This document shows positions 8,209 to 15,324 of a DNA stretch of 64,000 bases, piece by piece. The position numbers were made by a program, and so were the translations under genes. The stretch comes from Arenibacter hampyeongensis (GTDB lineage Bacteria > Bacteroidota > Bacteroidia > Flavobacteriales > Flavobacteriaceae), in contig NZ_PIOB01000002.1 in assembly GCF_002909255.1 (NCBI RefSeq), positions 741,442 through 805,441 of the forward strand, in the 5' to 3' direction. How positions within the stretch are numbered: the stretch's first letter is position 1; every line of letters begins with the position of its first letter. The notes under the pieces are model-generated. The model had not been told where the DNA came from. It made no database searches and saw nothing but the letters and a program-made list of their open reading frames with translations.

Positions 8209-8790
8209 ATGAAAAACAAAGTAGAAATTAAAAAAGAGTATAACAATCTAATAAAGGTTATAAATCAAAACAGATATGATAAATGGTACAGCCTAAAAGA
8301 TTTAGTTGCTATTAAAAACATTAGCTATAAATCACTAAAGAATATGGTTAAAAGCATTTTTGATAAGTACCACCCCCAAGGAACAATCAAAAAAGAAAAG
8401 GGAAGATACCACATTCATTATTCAATTCTGGATGCATTCAAATTGAAGGTTCCCAGACGTAACAAGTCGCCCACCATTTACAGCCACAACTGGAAAAGTA
8501 ATATTGTATGGACAACTAGAGATTATTATGATCGTGATTATCACCAGTACTTAATCAATCATTTAAAGGTATTAACCTCGGATGTAAATTATCTGGAAGC
8601 CATTGAATACGATAATCAAGATAGACTTCACGTTCATCTATTGGCAGACGTAGAACCAAAGGCTATAAAACCTGTTTTAGAGGCCCTACTACAAACTTTT
8701 CTAGATGATGACAGAAGTTATAGAATATACTGCGAAAGTGTCGCAAATACCGGGTGTAGCGTTGACTACCTATTAAAAGGTCAACAATAA
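8209..8790 (+). CDS. Putative HUH-endonuclease (Rep/relaxase-like) of the element
   Basis: 193 residues from ATG 8209 (an upstream in-frame TTG at 8188 is less likely). The C-terminal half carries the three motifs of small HUH Rep proteins in order: a strand SNIVWTTRD (97-105, motif 1), H141-V-H143 in RLHVHLLAD (the metal-binding HUH), and Tyr187-x-x-Lys190 in DYLLKG (motif 3, nicking tyrosine). The N-terminal ~80 residues are Lys-rich and may bind DNA. Such enzymes nick and join single-stranded DNA to start rolling-circle replication or mobilisation. If right, this is the replication or transfer initiator of the element. I reached this by motif reading only. Confidence 0.6.
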   Translation: MKNKVEIKKEYNNLIKVINQNRYDKWYSLKDLVAIKNISYKSLKNMVKSIFDKYHPQGTIKKEKGRYHIHYSILDAFKLKVPRRNKSPTIYSHNWKSNIVWTTRDYYDRDYHQYLINHLKVLTSDVNYLEAIEYDNQDRLHVHLLADVEPKAIKPVLEALLQTFLDDDRSYRIYCESVANTGCSVDYLLKGQQ

Positions 8791-8812
8791 ATTAATATTA
8801 AAAGATAAAAAT

Positions 8813-9145
8813 ATGGAAGAAATTCAATTATCAGAGGCAAAAAGCCTCTTAATCAGTGACTATATGCTCACTACCAACAGAGAGTACACAATTATCCACA
8901 ATCAGCACATATTAGGCGTATATCAACACCTAAAACAAATAGGGCTATTAGGCATGCTATTTAGCTATCAAAATCCAGATGCCGAAGAACTTGTGTTTAA
9001 TGAGTACCAAAGAAATGTAATTATAGCCTATATGCACGCCCAGTACGAAGAAGAAGCTATATGCACCGATTATTACATAATTACAGAATACAACTATTTA
9101 GTTGAAAACAATTTATTACATGAACTTTTTGAGTACCAAAACTAA
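8813..9145 (+). CDS. Element protein of unknown function (110 aa)
   Basis: Not recognised. A small acidic protein rich in Glu, Tyr and Ile, with no signal peptide or membrane helix. It starts 22 bp after the HUH gene and is probably co-transcribed with it. Its C-terminus (EYNYLVENNLLHELFE) resembles a segment near the end of the next protein (EYKRLRNEGKLHEVFE), hinting at a shared short module. ATG 8813 follows an A-rich leader typical of the phylum. Confidence 0.55.
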   Translation: MEEIQLSEAKSLLISDYMLTTNREYTIIHNQHILGVYQHLKQIGLLGMLFSYQNPDAEELVFNEYQRNVIIAYMHAQYEEEAICTDYYIITEYNYLVENNLLHELFEYQN

Positions 9146-9243
9146 ATGAAAGTTAGGCGAACCCTACAAAGCAACAAACTAAGGAGGGCCGCCTAGACCA
9201 TCATAGCAAATGAAAAAATATTAACATTTTAAAATTAAAAATT

Positions 9244-9978
9244 ATGAATTACATTAACTTAGATAACCCAGGATTTGTAAAAAACTTAGAGGACCATCCA
9301 TTTTTGTGGGAGCTATTGAAAAAGCACATAACCTACAAGGAAGGAAAAGATTCAAATTATCCAAAGGAGCAATTGGAGATACTAATAAACTATTATATTC
9401 AGCAAAGAGAATATAGTAATATTTTGAGCGTATTACTTAGTGAAGTAATAATAAATACTCCTATGGTAAACGGCTATAAAATCTATGATCTGGAGAATTT
9501 AGAATTAAGCAATAGTCCAATGTTAATAGGGTTGATAAAAATCAATATTACTAACAGAAAAGATGATGTACATGTAAGTTCCTCAGTTCGTAACTTCATG
9601 AATATGGTAAGCTGGACTTTTAAGCATGAATTAGGGGAGGAAATTGTTGGAATAGCCCTAAATGAAGCTATTAAAAACGATAATACACCTCAACTCAACA
9701 CAGTATACAAAGATGTAGTAGCACTTCCCGAAGCATCTAAAAAAGTAATAGGTAATTATATAAAGAAATTAAATAGGCAGAATATGATAGGCATGCCTAA
9801 ATTTTATTTCAATGATTTAATCATAAGCGAGTATAAGCGATTGAGAAATGAAGGCAAGCTACATGAAGTATTCGAAATGGAAGAATTAACAGAATCCAAA
9901 ATTAGTGATGAGGATTGGCAAGAGTATATAGAACTCACAAAAGAAAGTAAGACCCCTCCAAAGTCAAATTTAGCTTGA
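9244..9978 (+). CDS. Element protein of unknown function (244 aa)
   Basis: Not recognised. 244 residues, mainly helical in look, soluble, with an acidic tail. It shares the LHE(V/L)FE-type C-terminal motif with the 110-aa protein upstream. It is last in the + strand run of the element and is followed by a strong hairpin at 10007-10036. The 98 bp before it contain TTAGGCG and CGCCTAG arms that could form a loose stem. No function can be assigned. Confidence 0.5.
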   Translation: MNYINLDNPGFVKNLEDHPFLWELLKKHITYKEGKDSNYPKEQLEILINYYIQQREYSNILSVLLSEVIINTPMVNGYKIYDLENLELSNSPMLIGLIKINITNRKDDVHVSSSVRNFMNMVSWTFKHELGEEIVGIALNEAIKNDNTPQLNTVYKDVVALPEASKKVIGNYIKKLNRQNMIGMPKFYFNDLIISEYKRLRNEGKLHEVFEMEELTESKISDEDWQEYIELTKESKTPPKSNLA

Positions 9979-10006
9979 AAAGTTATTATTAAAAATAATG
10001 GACCCC

Positions 10007-10036
10007 TCCCTCCCTATATATAAAGTTAGGGAGGGA
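10007..10036. terminator. 10-bp perfect hairpin after the + strand element genes
   Basis: TCCCTCCCTA (10007-10016) and TAGGGAGGGA (10027-10036) form a perfect stem with a 10-nt loop, 28 bp after the stop codon at 9978. It lacks a T tract on the + strand; on the - strand an ATTATTTTTAAT stretch follows. Likely terminator or transcript-stabilising hairpin. Confidence 0.6.
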
Positions 10037-10092
10037 ATTCCACAAGTTGTGACCCTTCTTAGAAATAGGAAATATTAAACATAATTATACAC

Positions 10093-10248
10093 ACATGATG
10101 AGGTTAAGAAAATTTTTGGGGAAAATTTTAGGGAATTATATTGTTCCTTTTTCTACCAAAAGGGATAACACTTAGCACCTAAAACGGAGAGCACAAATAT
10201 TCATTATAAGGGTTTAGCACGTGTTTAGGGCCATAAACATGATGAGGT
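10093..10248. repeat. Direct repeats in a gene-free stretch (candidate origin region)
   Basis: ACATGATGAGGT occurs at 10093-10104 and 10237-10248, both copies in the same orientation. Between them lie TTAGCACCTAAAAC and TTTAGCACGTGTTTAGG, the latter centred on CACGTG. Apart from the short frame starting at 10286, the 9979-10548 interval has no gene. Repeated motifs in an AT-rich gap on an element with an HUH protein could be a replication or transfer origin; this is inference. Confidence 0.4.
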
Positions 10249-10285
10249 GTTCAAACTGAGACTAAAAAATTAAAAAAAATTTAAA

Positions 10286-10447
10286 ATGGACAAAAACGAA
10301 ATAAACAATAAAATAATACTAAAACAAAAAGAAGTTGATCTAGAACAGGATTTCAACAAAAAGAATCAATTAAGAAGTGAGTTACAGATTTTAAACCTGC
10401 GAAAAGATATACTTGATACGAAAGAAAAAATTGACAAACTCATGTGA
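10286..10447 (+). CDS. Small coiled-coil protein (53 aa), hypothetical
   Basis: ATG 10286 to TGA 10445-10447. The product is highly charged (MDKNEINNKIILKQKEVDLE at the start) with leucine/isoleucine heptad spacing through QLRSELQILNLRKDIL, so a short coiled coil is likely. An A-rich leader (AAAAAAATTTAAA) fits a Bacteroidetes start. It lies alone between the + strand genes and the opposing ATPase. Too short for a reliable family call; it may be a real small protein of the element. Confidence 0.45.
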   Translation: MDKNEINNKIILKQKEVDLEQDFNKKNQLRSELQILNLRKDILDTKEKIDKLM

Positions 10448-10548
10448 ACACCTTAGCAAAATTAATTGTTTTTAGTATTGGTCTCCACATCTAGTCATGG
10501 CTAACGAATAAAGTCACACCCTACGAATACACCCCTTATTAATAATGG

Positions 10549-12069
10549 TTATTCGGTTAATGCCAGTTCGGATTTAATATTAAGATTATCTATGTATTCT
10601 TGAAACTTACTTATTGACAATTTAGGCGCAGACCTAATCTTATCCTCTCTACCTCTGTCGTCCTTTTCATCAGGAAGGGTCTGTTTAAAATCTCTCGGAT
10701 TAGCATTTGGGAACAAACCAATATCTACCATATATGCAGAATACCTTAAACCATCGCTTGGAGCTGAACTAGTATTGGAATTAACCAGATGAATTAAGCG
10801 TAAATCAACTAATTCCTTAATAGCTTGATTAAGCTGTGGGTGACTAATTATTTCTGAGTTAGAAACCAGAAATGAGTTGTTTTTCTTTATTGTGATTATT
10901 TCATCTCTTATAAACTGTAAGTAATGTTCTAAAACTTCTTTCTCGTCTGCAGTGTCAGTTTTAAATGCTTCCAATTTATTAGGCAAATTGTCTATGCTAC
11001 AGTCAATAACATTTGGTTTACTTATAGACTTATCTCCATTTATCATTTTATTACCCAACGAAATGAACAAAGAGAAAAAATCTCTAGGTACACCACCAGA
11101 AGCAAGACACAGAAATTTGAAAGCGTTATCTGTTAAAATAGTTTTGTAATCAATTTCAACCCCCACCTTGGCATTAACATGTTCCAATAATTCACGCATG
11201 AAGCTAACCAAGGCATTGAAATTTTCAAGACTGTAATCCAGGTTAAGTGCCTGCGCATCATGACCAATTTCCATCCCAATAAATGTGTCTCCCTGTACAT
11301 ACAAAGAAGACCTATGTTTAATTGTTGCTACTTTTAAAAACATACTCGTGTTTTTACAAAGGCGGTGAAAGAAATCGATAAAATATGGTTGCTCTAATTT
11401 TCTAATAAAATAGAAGTCATCTAGGATTAGAAAAATGTTACTATCAAGAAGCTTACAGGTTTGATTCACCAATTCTTTTAAGTCCGGCAATTCATTTTTT
11501 AGAATATTTAGCTTGTCGATTTTAAACTGCTTTGAAATTTCCCTTTCCTCTGATTGTTGTGCACTGACAGAAGCACTAGTATTTTTGTGACCAGACTTTG
11601 CTGTGCCTGATAATTTTGATCCAGTTTTCTCCCTTATGGATTCATCAAAATTATCGGGTTGAACAAGTCTTTTTTCAAGCTTGGATAAAATATCGTCATA
11701 CTCTTTAATTATTCGTCTTGACTCTTTCCATTTTCTAAAAGATTTAAAAATACTGTATTTGCCTTTTATCTCATTCTTAAGTTGCATTATTAAACTTCGC
11801 AATACTTGAATGATCGAATTCGGAAAACTAATATCTTTAAAATCTTCAAGATTAATAGATATACATGTAATTTCAGGTCTGTTCTTTTTTAAGGACTTCA
11901 ATAACAATGACTTACCAGAACCCCTTCTCCCAAAAATAATTTGATTTTGCTTACTATCTAACCTCTCAATATGTCCTTTAGGGTCCAGATATTCAATTGA
12001 AGTTTGATCTGTCACCCTAATGTTTTCTTCAATATACTTTAAAACTTTATTTAACTCACTATTTGTCAT
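10549..12069 (-). CDS. Orc/STAND-like P-loop ATPase (putative defence component)
   Basis: 506 residues from ATG 12069; an upstream in-frame TTG at 12135 lies beyond a perfect hairpin and is rejected. Walker A is G47-RRGSGKS54 and Walker B is ILDD (215-218); KVATIKHRS near 246-254 resembles a sensor-1 strand. A charged, probably coiled insertion (100-200) separates the two. The C-terminal part (~400-460, HPQLNQAIKELVDLRLIHLV) looks like a winged helix. This order fits Orc1/Cdc6-like or STAND-type AAA ATPases. It is encoded with a RES-domain and a DUF4145 protein on a mobile element, so a sensor/switch role in phage defence is a reasonable inference. No effector domain is fused to it. Confidence 0.7.
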   Translation of the reverse strand: MTNSELNKVLKYIEENIRVTDQTSIEYLDPKGHIERLDSKQNQIIFGRRGSGKSLLLKSLKKNRPEITCISINLEDFKDISFPNSIIQVLRSLIMQLKNEIKGKYSIFKSFRKWKESRRIIKEYDDILSKLEKRLVQPDNFDESIREKTGSKLSGTAKSGHKNTSASVSAQQSEEREISKQFKIDKLNILKNELPDLKELVNQTCKLLDSNIFLILDDFYFIRKLEQPYFIDFFHRLCKNTSMFLKVATIKHRSSLYVQGDTFIGMEIGHDAQALNLDYSLENFNALVSFMRELLEHVNAKVGVEIDYKTILTDNAFKFLCLASGGVPRDFFSLFISLGNKMINGDKSISKPNVIDCSIDNLPNKLEAFKTDTADEKEVLEHYLQFIRDEIITIKKNNSFLVSNSEIISHPQLNQAIKELVDLRLIHLVNSNTSSAPSDGLRYSAYMVDIGLFPNANPRDFKQTLPDEKDDRGREDKIRSAPKLSISKFQEYIDNLNIKSELALTE

Positions 12070-12090
12070 ACTTTTATAATTAATACCAAC

Positions 12091-12129
12091 AATCCGCCTC
12101 GATTTTGGCCTGAAAAATCGAGGCGGATT
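12091..12129. promoter_or_regulatory. Perfect 16-bp hairpin between the RES and ATPase genes
   Basis: AATCCGCCTCGATTTT (12091-12106) and AAAATCGAGGCGGATT (12114-12129) are exact inverted repeats around a 7-nt loop, 21 bp upstream of ATG 12069. No T tract follows on the - strand, so it is not an ordinary terminator. It could be a protein-binding operator, an attenuator, or a structure that shields the ATPase ribosome-binding region. Confidence 0.7.
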
Positions 12130-12217
12130 TCCCAATTAAAAAATCAAGTTTTGAAATGTATGGATTTTATCTAATTCAATAGGAAGCAATGTTTAGCAAA
12201 TCAGTGCATGCCCTAAA

Positions 12218-13381
12218 TTAATATTTGGTTATTTTACATTTACCTTGTTCTAGGTCCAATTTAACTTTTTTATATTTAATATTATCAATCCGTTTACCAT
12301 CTTGATAAACCACATTAATTCGGTCGTTTCTACCAAGCATTTTAATCGGTGTAATTTTAGATTCATTTTTATGGTTTAGAGGAGTACAATTAAACATTAA
12401 GCTTTTCGGCAAACCTACTTGTTCATAGCGGACTTGTTTTCCTTTTCCAACTTGCATTTTTCTAAATAATTCAAATGCTTTATTAGCCTTTTCCTCGTCA
12501 TAAAGAATCTTTCCATTCTCAAAATCAAAAGCTTTAGTTCCAAATGAACCAATAATTTGGTCAGTGGTAACTTCCTCTGAAGTATGGTCAAGTTTAGAAT
12601 ATTCGTCAAGAATAAACCTTGTTTCAACTCCGATTAAATTATATCGATCTAATATGAGTTCATTTCGAATGGCTACATTCCATCCATGTTTTTTCCTTTG
12701 AACACTTGGATATAATATTGCATCGAAGTTTAATTTCGAAACGATTGGATAAAACAATTGGTCCGAGGATATTTGACCACTGAATAAATAATCCCTCGGC
12801 CTATCCCTAGACACCCTAAGACTATAAATTTCTTCAAAAAACTCCTCAAGCAAATAAAAAACTTCCTGCAGTTTACTCTCGATTTTTGGGTCTTTGGTCT
12901 TCTCCTTACTAACAATGAAAGAACGAACCTTTGAATTTGGCTTTAACTCAAAAAAGGAAACAGTAATTACATCTCCATTTTGCGGCCTAATCTCCCAATA
13001 AGCACCAGCTTCAGTGGTTGCACAGTATAACACTTGCTGCTTTGGGATATTACATCTTCCAAAATTACACACTTCAATAGGCGGTGCTAATAATTGAGAG
13101 ATGTCAGTCAGGTAGCCCAATGCTTTACCTTGAGCCTTAAGAATTCTATTATTAATGGAGATTCTAATTAATCTTTTTGGTGGTTCATCCGTTTGTGAAC
13201 CGAGCTTTAGAGTGAAAAATTTTGAAACATCCTTTCGTAAATTGTCAAATTCCTCATCAGATAAGTCCTGAACTTTACCAAAAAAAGAGCGATAATAATC
13301 AAGTTTTTCAACTATTTTTTCGATAGAATGTAAATCCGGTTCACGAAAACTATCTTTATTCTTAGTGATTTTCTCTATCAT
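12218..13381 (-). CDS. RES-domain protein (putative NAD+-degrading effector)
   Basis: 387 residues. The RES fold is recognised from three blocks that carry the residues naming the family: Arg109 (NFGRCNIP), Tyr119 with Glu130 (VLYCATTEAGAYWEI), and Ser226 (ILYPSVQRKKHGWN). RES proteins studied as toxins (for example MbcT) break down NAD+. An N-terminal region of about 100 residues and a C-terminal region of about 125 residues flank the domain and are not recognised. No Xre/MbcA-type antitoxin gene is adjacent, so it is not a standard RES-Xre toxin pair; control by the neighbouring ATPase is the obvious alternative. ATG 13381 is well placed. Confidence 0.75.
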   Translation of the reverse strand: MIEKITKNKDSFREPDLHSIEKIVEKLDYYRSFFGKVQDLSDEEFDNLRKDVSKFFTLKLGSQTDEPPKRLIRISINNRILKAQGKALGYLTDISQLLAPPIEVCNFGRCNIPKQQVLYCATTEAGAYWEIRPQNGDVITVSFFELKPNSKVRSFIVSKEKTKDPKIESKLQEVFYLLEEFFEEIYSLRVSRDRPRDYLFSGQISSDQLFYPIVSKLNFDAILYPSVQRKKHGWNVAIRNELILDRYNLIGVETRFILDEYSKLDHTSEEVTTDQIIGSFGTKAFDFENGKILYDEEKANKAFELFRKMQVGKGKQVRYEQVGLPKSLMFNCTPLNHKNESKITPIKMLGRNDRINVVYQDGKRIDNIKYKKVKLDLEQGKCKITKY

Positions 13382-13563
13382 TGGCGGATTTTTCTAGAGA
13401 CAATTATTAGGAGTGTGCACATTAACTTAGTTCTGAATTCCGAGAATAATTATTTGATTATTATCACTTTTATCCCTTCATGCAAAATTGGTTTTTACAA
13501 AAGCTTAAACTTCTACCAAATGGATTTATGCATCACGTAGTATCCAGCGGATTAGCCACATTT

Positions 13564-14193
13564 TCAATATTTTCCGTCTCTTTTAGTTATTCCATCTAGT
13601 TTTCCAGTTGGTAGATTGGAATATATTCCACTGACTTTTTTAGGCAATGCAATCATATATTCTACAATTACATTTATTAAATCAAAGAGCTGACCAACTG
13701 TTTCCTGATTATCAGTATCTATTTGACCAGGATGCACAGCGTCATTTCCCGTTACTCTAACAATATCAAGTGATTGCTGTACTATTTCAGGAAGTCCTTT
13801 TTTTACTAGACTACCAATATCAGCATTAATATTATCACCCTGCTCCCCTAGCTCCTTACACAGAACTTGTATCGCCAGTCTTATTAATGCTGCGGCTCCT
13901 CTAGGTGATTTGTTACTTATTGAAGCAGCCTCTAAATATAATTTTTTAACATTTTCTGGCATTTCTGGATTTGGGAAAGGTGAATTTCCTGTATCAGGGA
14001 AATACATTATATCCTTCACCCATATTGATGTATCATTACAATGCTGACAAGTAGAAGACCCAAGAATGTTACTTTGTAGATGTCCGTGATTACCAAATCT
14101 CATACCTCTAGAAATCCACTCTTGTTTGGCTAATACTCCACAACTTGGGCAAGTAAAAGAATCCTTATGTAATTTCGGTTGAATGTATTTCAT
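13564..14193 (-). CDS. Zinc-ribbon plus DUF4145 (HEPN-like) protein
   Basis: 209 residues. C15-PS-C18 and C49-QH-C52 form a four-cysteine zinc ribbon. Residues ~85-185 match the DUF4145 pattern: helix SPRGAAALIRLAIQVLC, then RVTGNDAVHPG (Arg146, Asn150, His154). DUF4145 belongs to the HEPN-like helical folds that are frequent in restriction and defence proteins; whether the Arg-His pair gives RNase activity here is unknown. It is the outermost cargo gene beside the tRNA end of the element and shares strand with the RES and ATPase genes, though a 182-bp gap suggests its own promoter or a loose operon. Confidence 0.75.
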   Translation of the reverse strand: MKYIQPKLHKDSFTCPSCGVLAKQEWISRGMRFGNHGHLQSNILGSSTCQHCNDTSIWVKDIMYFPDTGNSPFPNPEMPENVKKLYLEAASISNKSPRGAAALIRLAIQVLCKELGEQGDNINADIGSLVKKGLPEIVQQSLDIVRVTGNDAVHPGQIDTDNQETVGQLFDLINVIVEYMIALPKKVSGIYSNLPTGKLDGITKRDGKY

Positions 14194-14549
14194 ATTATGC
14201 TTTTCGTAATTATGATCAACATACGGATACGATTAAATATTGATATCTAGATAAAAAAAATAAAAGTGTATTATACTTAATAAGCAGATAGTCTATAATG
14301 CCCCACTCCCATCAATTATATAATATCTCATAAAAATCATGAATTTAACAATTTTAGAGGAATCAAAAATTTAAAAATACAAGAATTTTCCAACAGTAAT
14401 AAAATATTGGATAAATCCATTTCTATTTTTAGTCATATGAAAATTCAAAGACTGGAGTTTTATTAAGAGAATAGCAGTCTTTGAATTTAAAAACTATTAA
14501 TTTAAACCCAATAAAATTCTTCGAAGAAAAAAAAACCAGAAACAAACTA
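14194..14549. other. Gene-free AT-rich stretch at the right end of the element
   Basis: About 356 bp, very AT-rich, with no credible coding frame. It must hold the promoter for the DUF4145 gene on the - strand, but I see no clear TTTG/TAnnTTTG pair. The last bases lead into the AAAGTGACAC box at 14550. Confidence 0.6.
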
Positions 14550-14559
14550 AAAGTGACAC
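14550..14559. promoter_or_regulatory. AAAGTGACAC box near attR
   Basis: The same 10-mer as 5263-5272 near attL, here about 70 bp inside attR. A related ATGACAC follows at 14565-14571. Occurrence at both ends fits an integrase or excisionase arm-binding site. Confidence 0.45.
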
Positions 14560-14590
14560 TAAAAATGACACAATTACAAAAATAAAAAAA

Positions 14591-14617
14591 GCAACTAACT
14601 GAAAATCAATTAGTTGC
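14591..14617 (-). terminator. Terminator of tRNA-Arg supplied by the element
   Basis: GCAACTAA (14591-14598) and TTAGTTGC (14610-14617) pair; on the - strand the stem is followed by TTTTTTTATTTTT. It lies 13 bp beyond the tRNA 3' end but inside the element, so integration has replaced the original tRNA terminator with this one. Confidence 0.8.
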
Positions 14618-14628
14618 TCTACATAAAA

Positions 14629-14644
14629 GTGACCCCGGAGGGAT
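14629..14644. repeat. attR: 16-bp repeat within the tRNA-Arg 3' end
   Basis: GTGACCCCGGAGGGAT, identical to 5111-5126. It includes the 3' acceptor strand and part of the T-stem of the tRNA, the classic target for tyrosine integrases. Confidence 0.9.
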
Positions 14645-14703
14645 TCAAACCCCCAACCCTCAGAGCCGAAATCTGATGCGCTATTCAGTTGCGCCACGGG
14701 GCC
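14630..14703 (-). tRNA. tRNA-Arg (anticodon TCG)
   Basis: A 74-nt cloverleaf folds on the - strand: acceptor GGCCCCG/CGGGGTC (one G-U pair) with discriminator A; D-stem GCGC/GCGC; anticodon arm TCAGA-TTTCGGC-TCTGA with anticodon TCG, reading CGA; variable loop GGGTT; T-arm GGGGG-TTTGAAT-CCCTC. CCA is not encoded. The gene is the integration site of the 9.5-kb element, which rebuilds its 3' end. It is read in the same direction as the dcw cluster to its right. Confidence 0.95.
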
Positions 14704-14774
14704 TTTAATTAGTTCTCAGTCGACAGCGGCAGTAAGCAGTTCTATATATTAGAAACACTGCCCACAGTAACGGC

Positions 14775-15230
14775 CTACATTTTCATTAAATTCTTTTTTA
14801 CAATAGTAGATATCGTCTTCCCATCTGCCTTTCCTGCCAATTCTTGGGATACAAGACCCATAACCTTGCCCATATCCTTCATTCCTGCAGCACCAAGAGC
14901 AGCTATGGTCTTTATTACCGCATTTTCAATTTCTTGTTCCGACAATTGTTCTGGCAAGAACTTTTCAATGATCAATGCCTGTGCCAATTCCGGTTCGGCC
15001 AAATCTTCCCGACCTTGTTCTTTATATATAGCCGCACTGTCCTTTCGCTGCTTTACCAATTTTTGAACCAACTTTACTTCCTCTTCCTCAGACAGTTCCG
15101 TACCAGGACCTGTTTCGGTCTGTGCCAATAATAAAGCAGATTTTATAGCTCGTAACGACTCCAAGGCCACGGTGTCCTTAGCCCTCATTGCCACTTTCAT
15201 GTCTTCCATTACCCTTTGCTGTAAACCCAT
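14775..15230 (-). CDS. yqeY: GatB/YqeY-domain protein
   Basis: 151 residues, the full length for the YqeY family, with MRAKDTVALESLRAIKSAL at the start, the conserved KQRKDSAAIYKEQGR near residue 60, and KADGKTISTIVKKNL at the end. YqeY resembles the C-terminal tRNA-binding domain of the GatB amidotransferase subunit; its own role is not settled. It follows ftsZ on the same strand with a terminator between (15262-15292), an arrangement common in Flavobacteriaceae. Confidence 0.9.
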   Translation of the reverse strand: MGLQQRVMEDMKVAMRAKDTVALESLRAIKSALLLAQTETGPGTELSEEEEVKLVQKLVKQRKDSAAIYKEQGREDLAEPELAQALIIEKFLPEQLSEQEIENAVIKTIAALGAAGMKDMGKVMGLVSQELAGKADGKTISTIVKKNLMKM

Positions 15231-15261
15231 ATCATTTTTTTAGCCCTGCGAAGATAAAAAT

Positions 15262-15292
15262 AAACCCGAAAATAAAAGCTATTTTCGGGTTT
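15262..15292 (-). terminator. Rho-independent terminator after ftsZ
   Basis: AAACCCGAAAATA (15262-15274) pairs over 13 bp with TATTTTCGGGTTT (15280-15292); on the - strand TTTATTTTTAT follows. It closes the dcw cluster before yqeY. Confidence 0.85.
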
Positions 15293-15324
15293 AAACTTTG
15301 TGATTTATAGTTCACCGTACTCTA

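Larger units (their letters stand above)
5111..14644. mobile_element. Integrated element in tRNA-Arg (about 9.5 kb, IME-like genomic island)
   Basis: Boundaries are 16-bp direct repeats at 5111-5126 and 14629-14644, the latter inside the tRNA-Arg gene, which stays intact. Just inside the left repeat lies a tyrosine integrase. Next come an excisionase-like HTH protein and an HUH Rep/relaxase-like protein on the + strand, then three - strand cargo genes (ATPase, RES, DUF4145). The sequence between the repeats looks more AT-rich than the flanking dcw region. No conjugation (type IV secretion) genes are present, so it is better described as an integrative mobilisable element or satellite than as a full conjugative element. 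Confidence 0.88.

Noticed and set aside
12070..12135. 22-codon N-terminal extension of the cargo ATPase from TTG 12135
   Set aside because: The codons span a perfect hairpin and start with TTG; ATG 12069 has better context.
12218..13381. RES-Xre toxin-antitoxin pair
   Set aside because: The RES protein is there, but no Xre/MbcA-type antitoxin gene lies on either side.
14497..14697. 66-codon - strand frame
   Set aside because: Runs across the tRNA-Arg gene and the attachment repeat; a chance frame.
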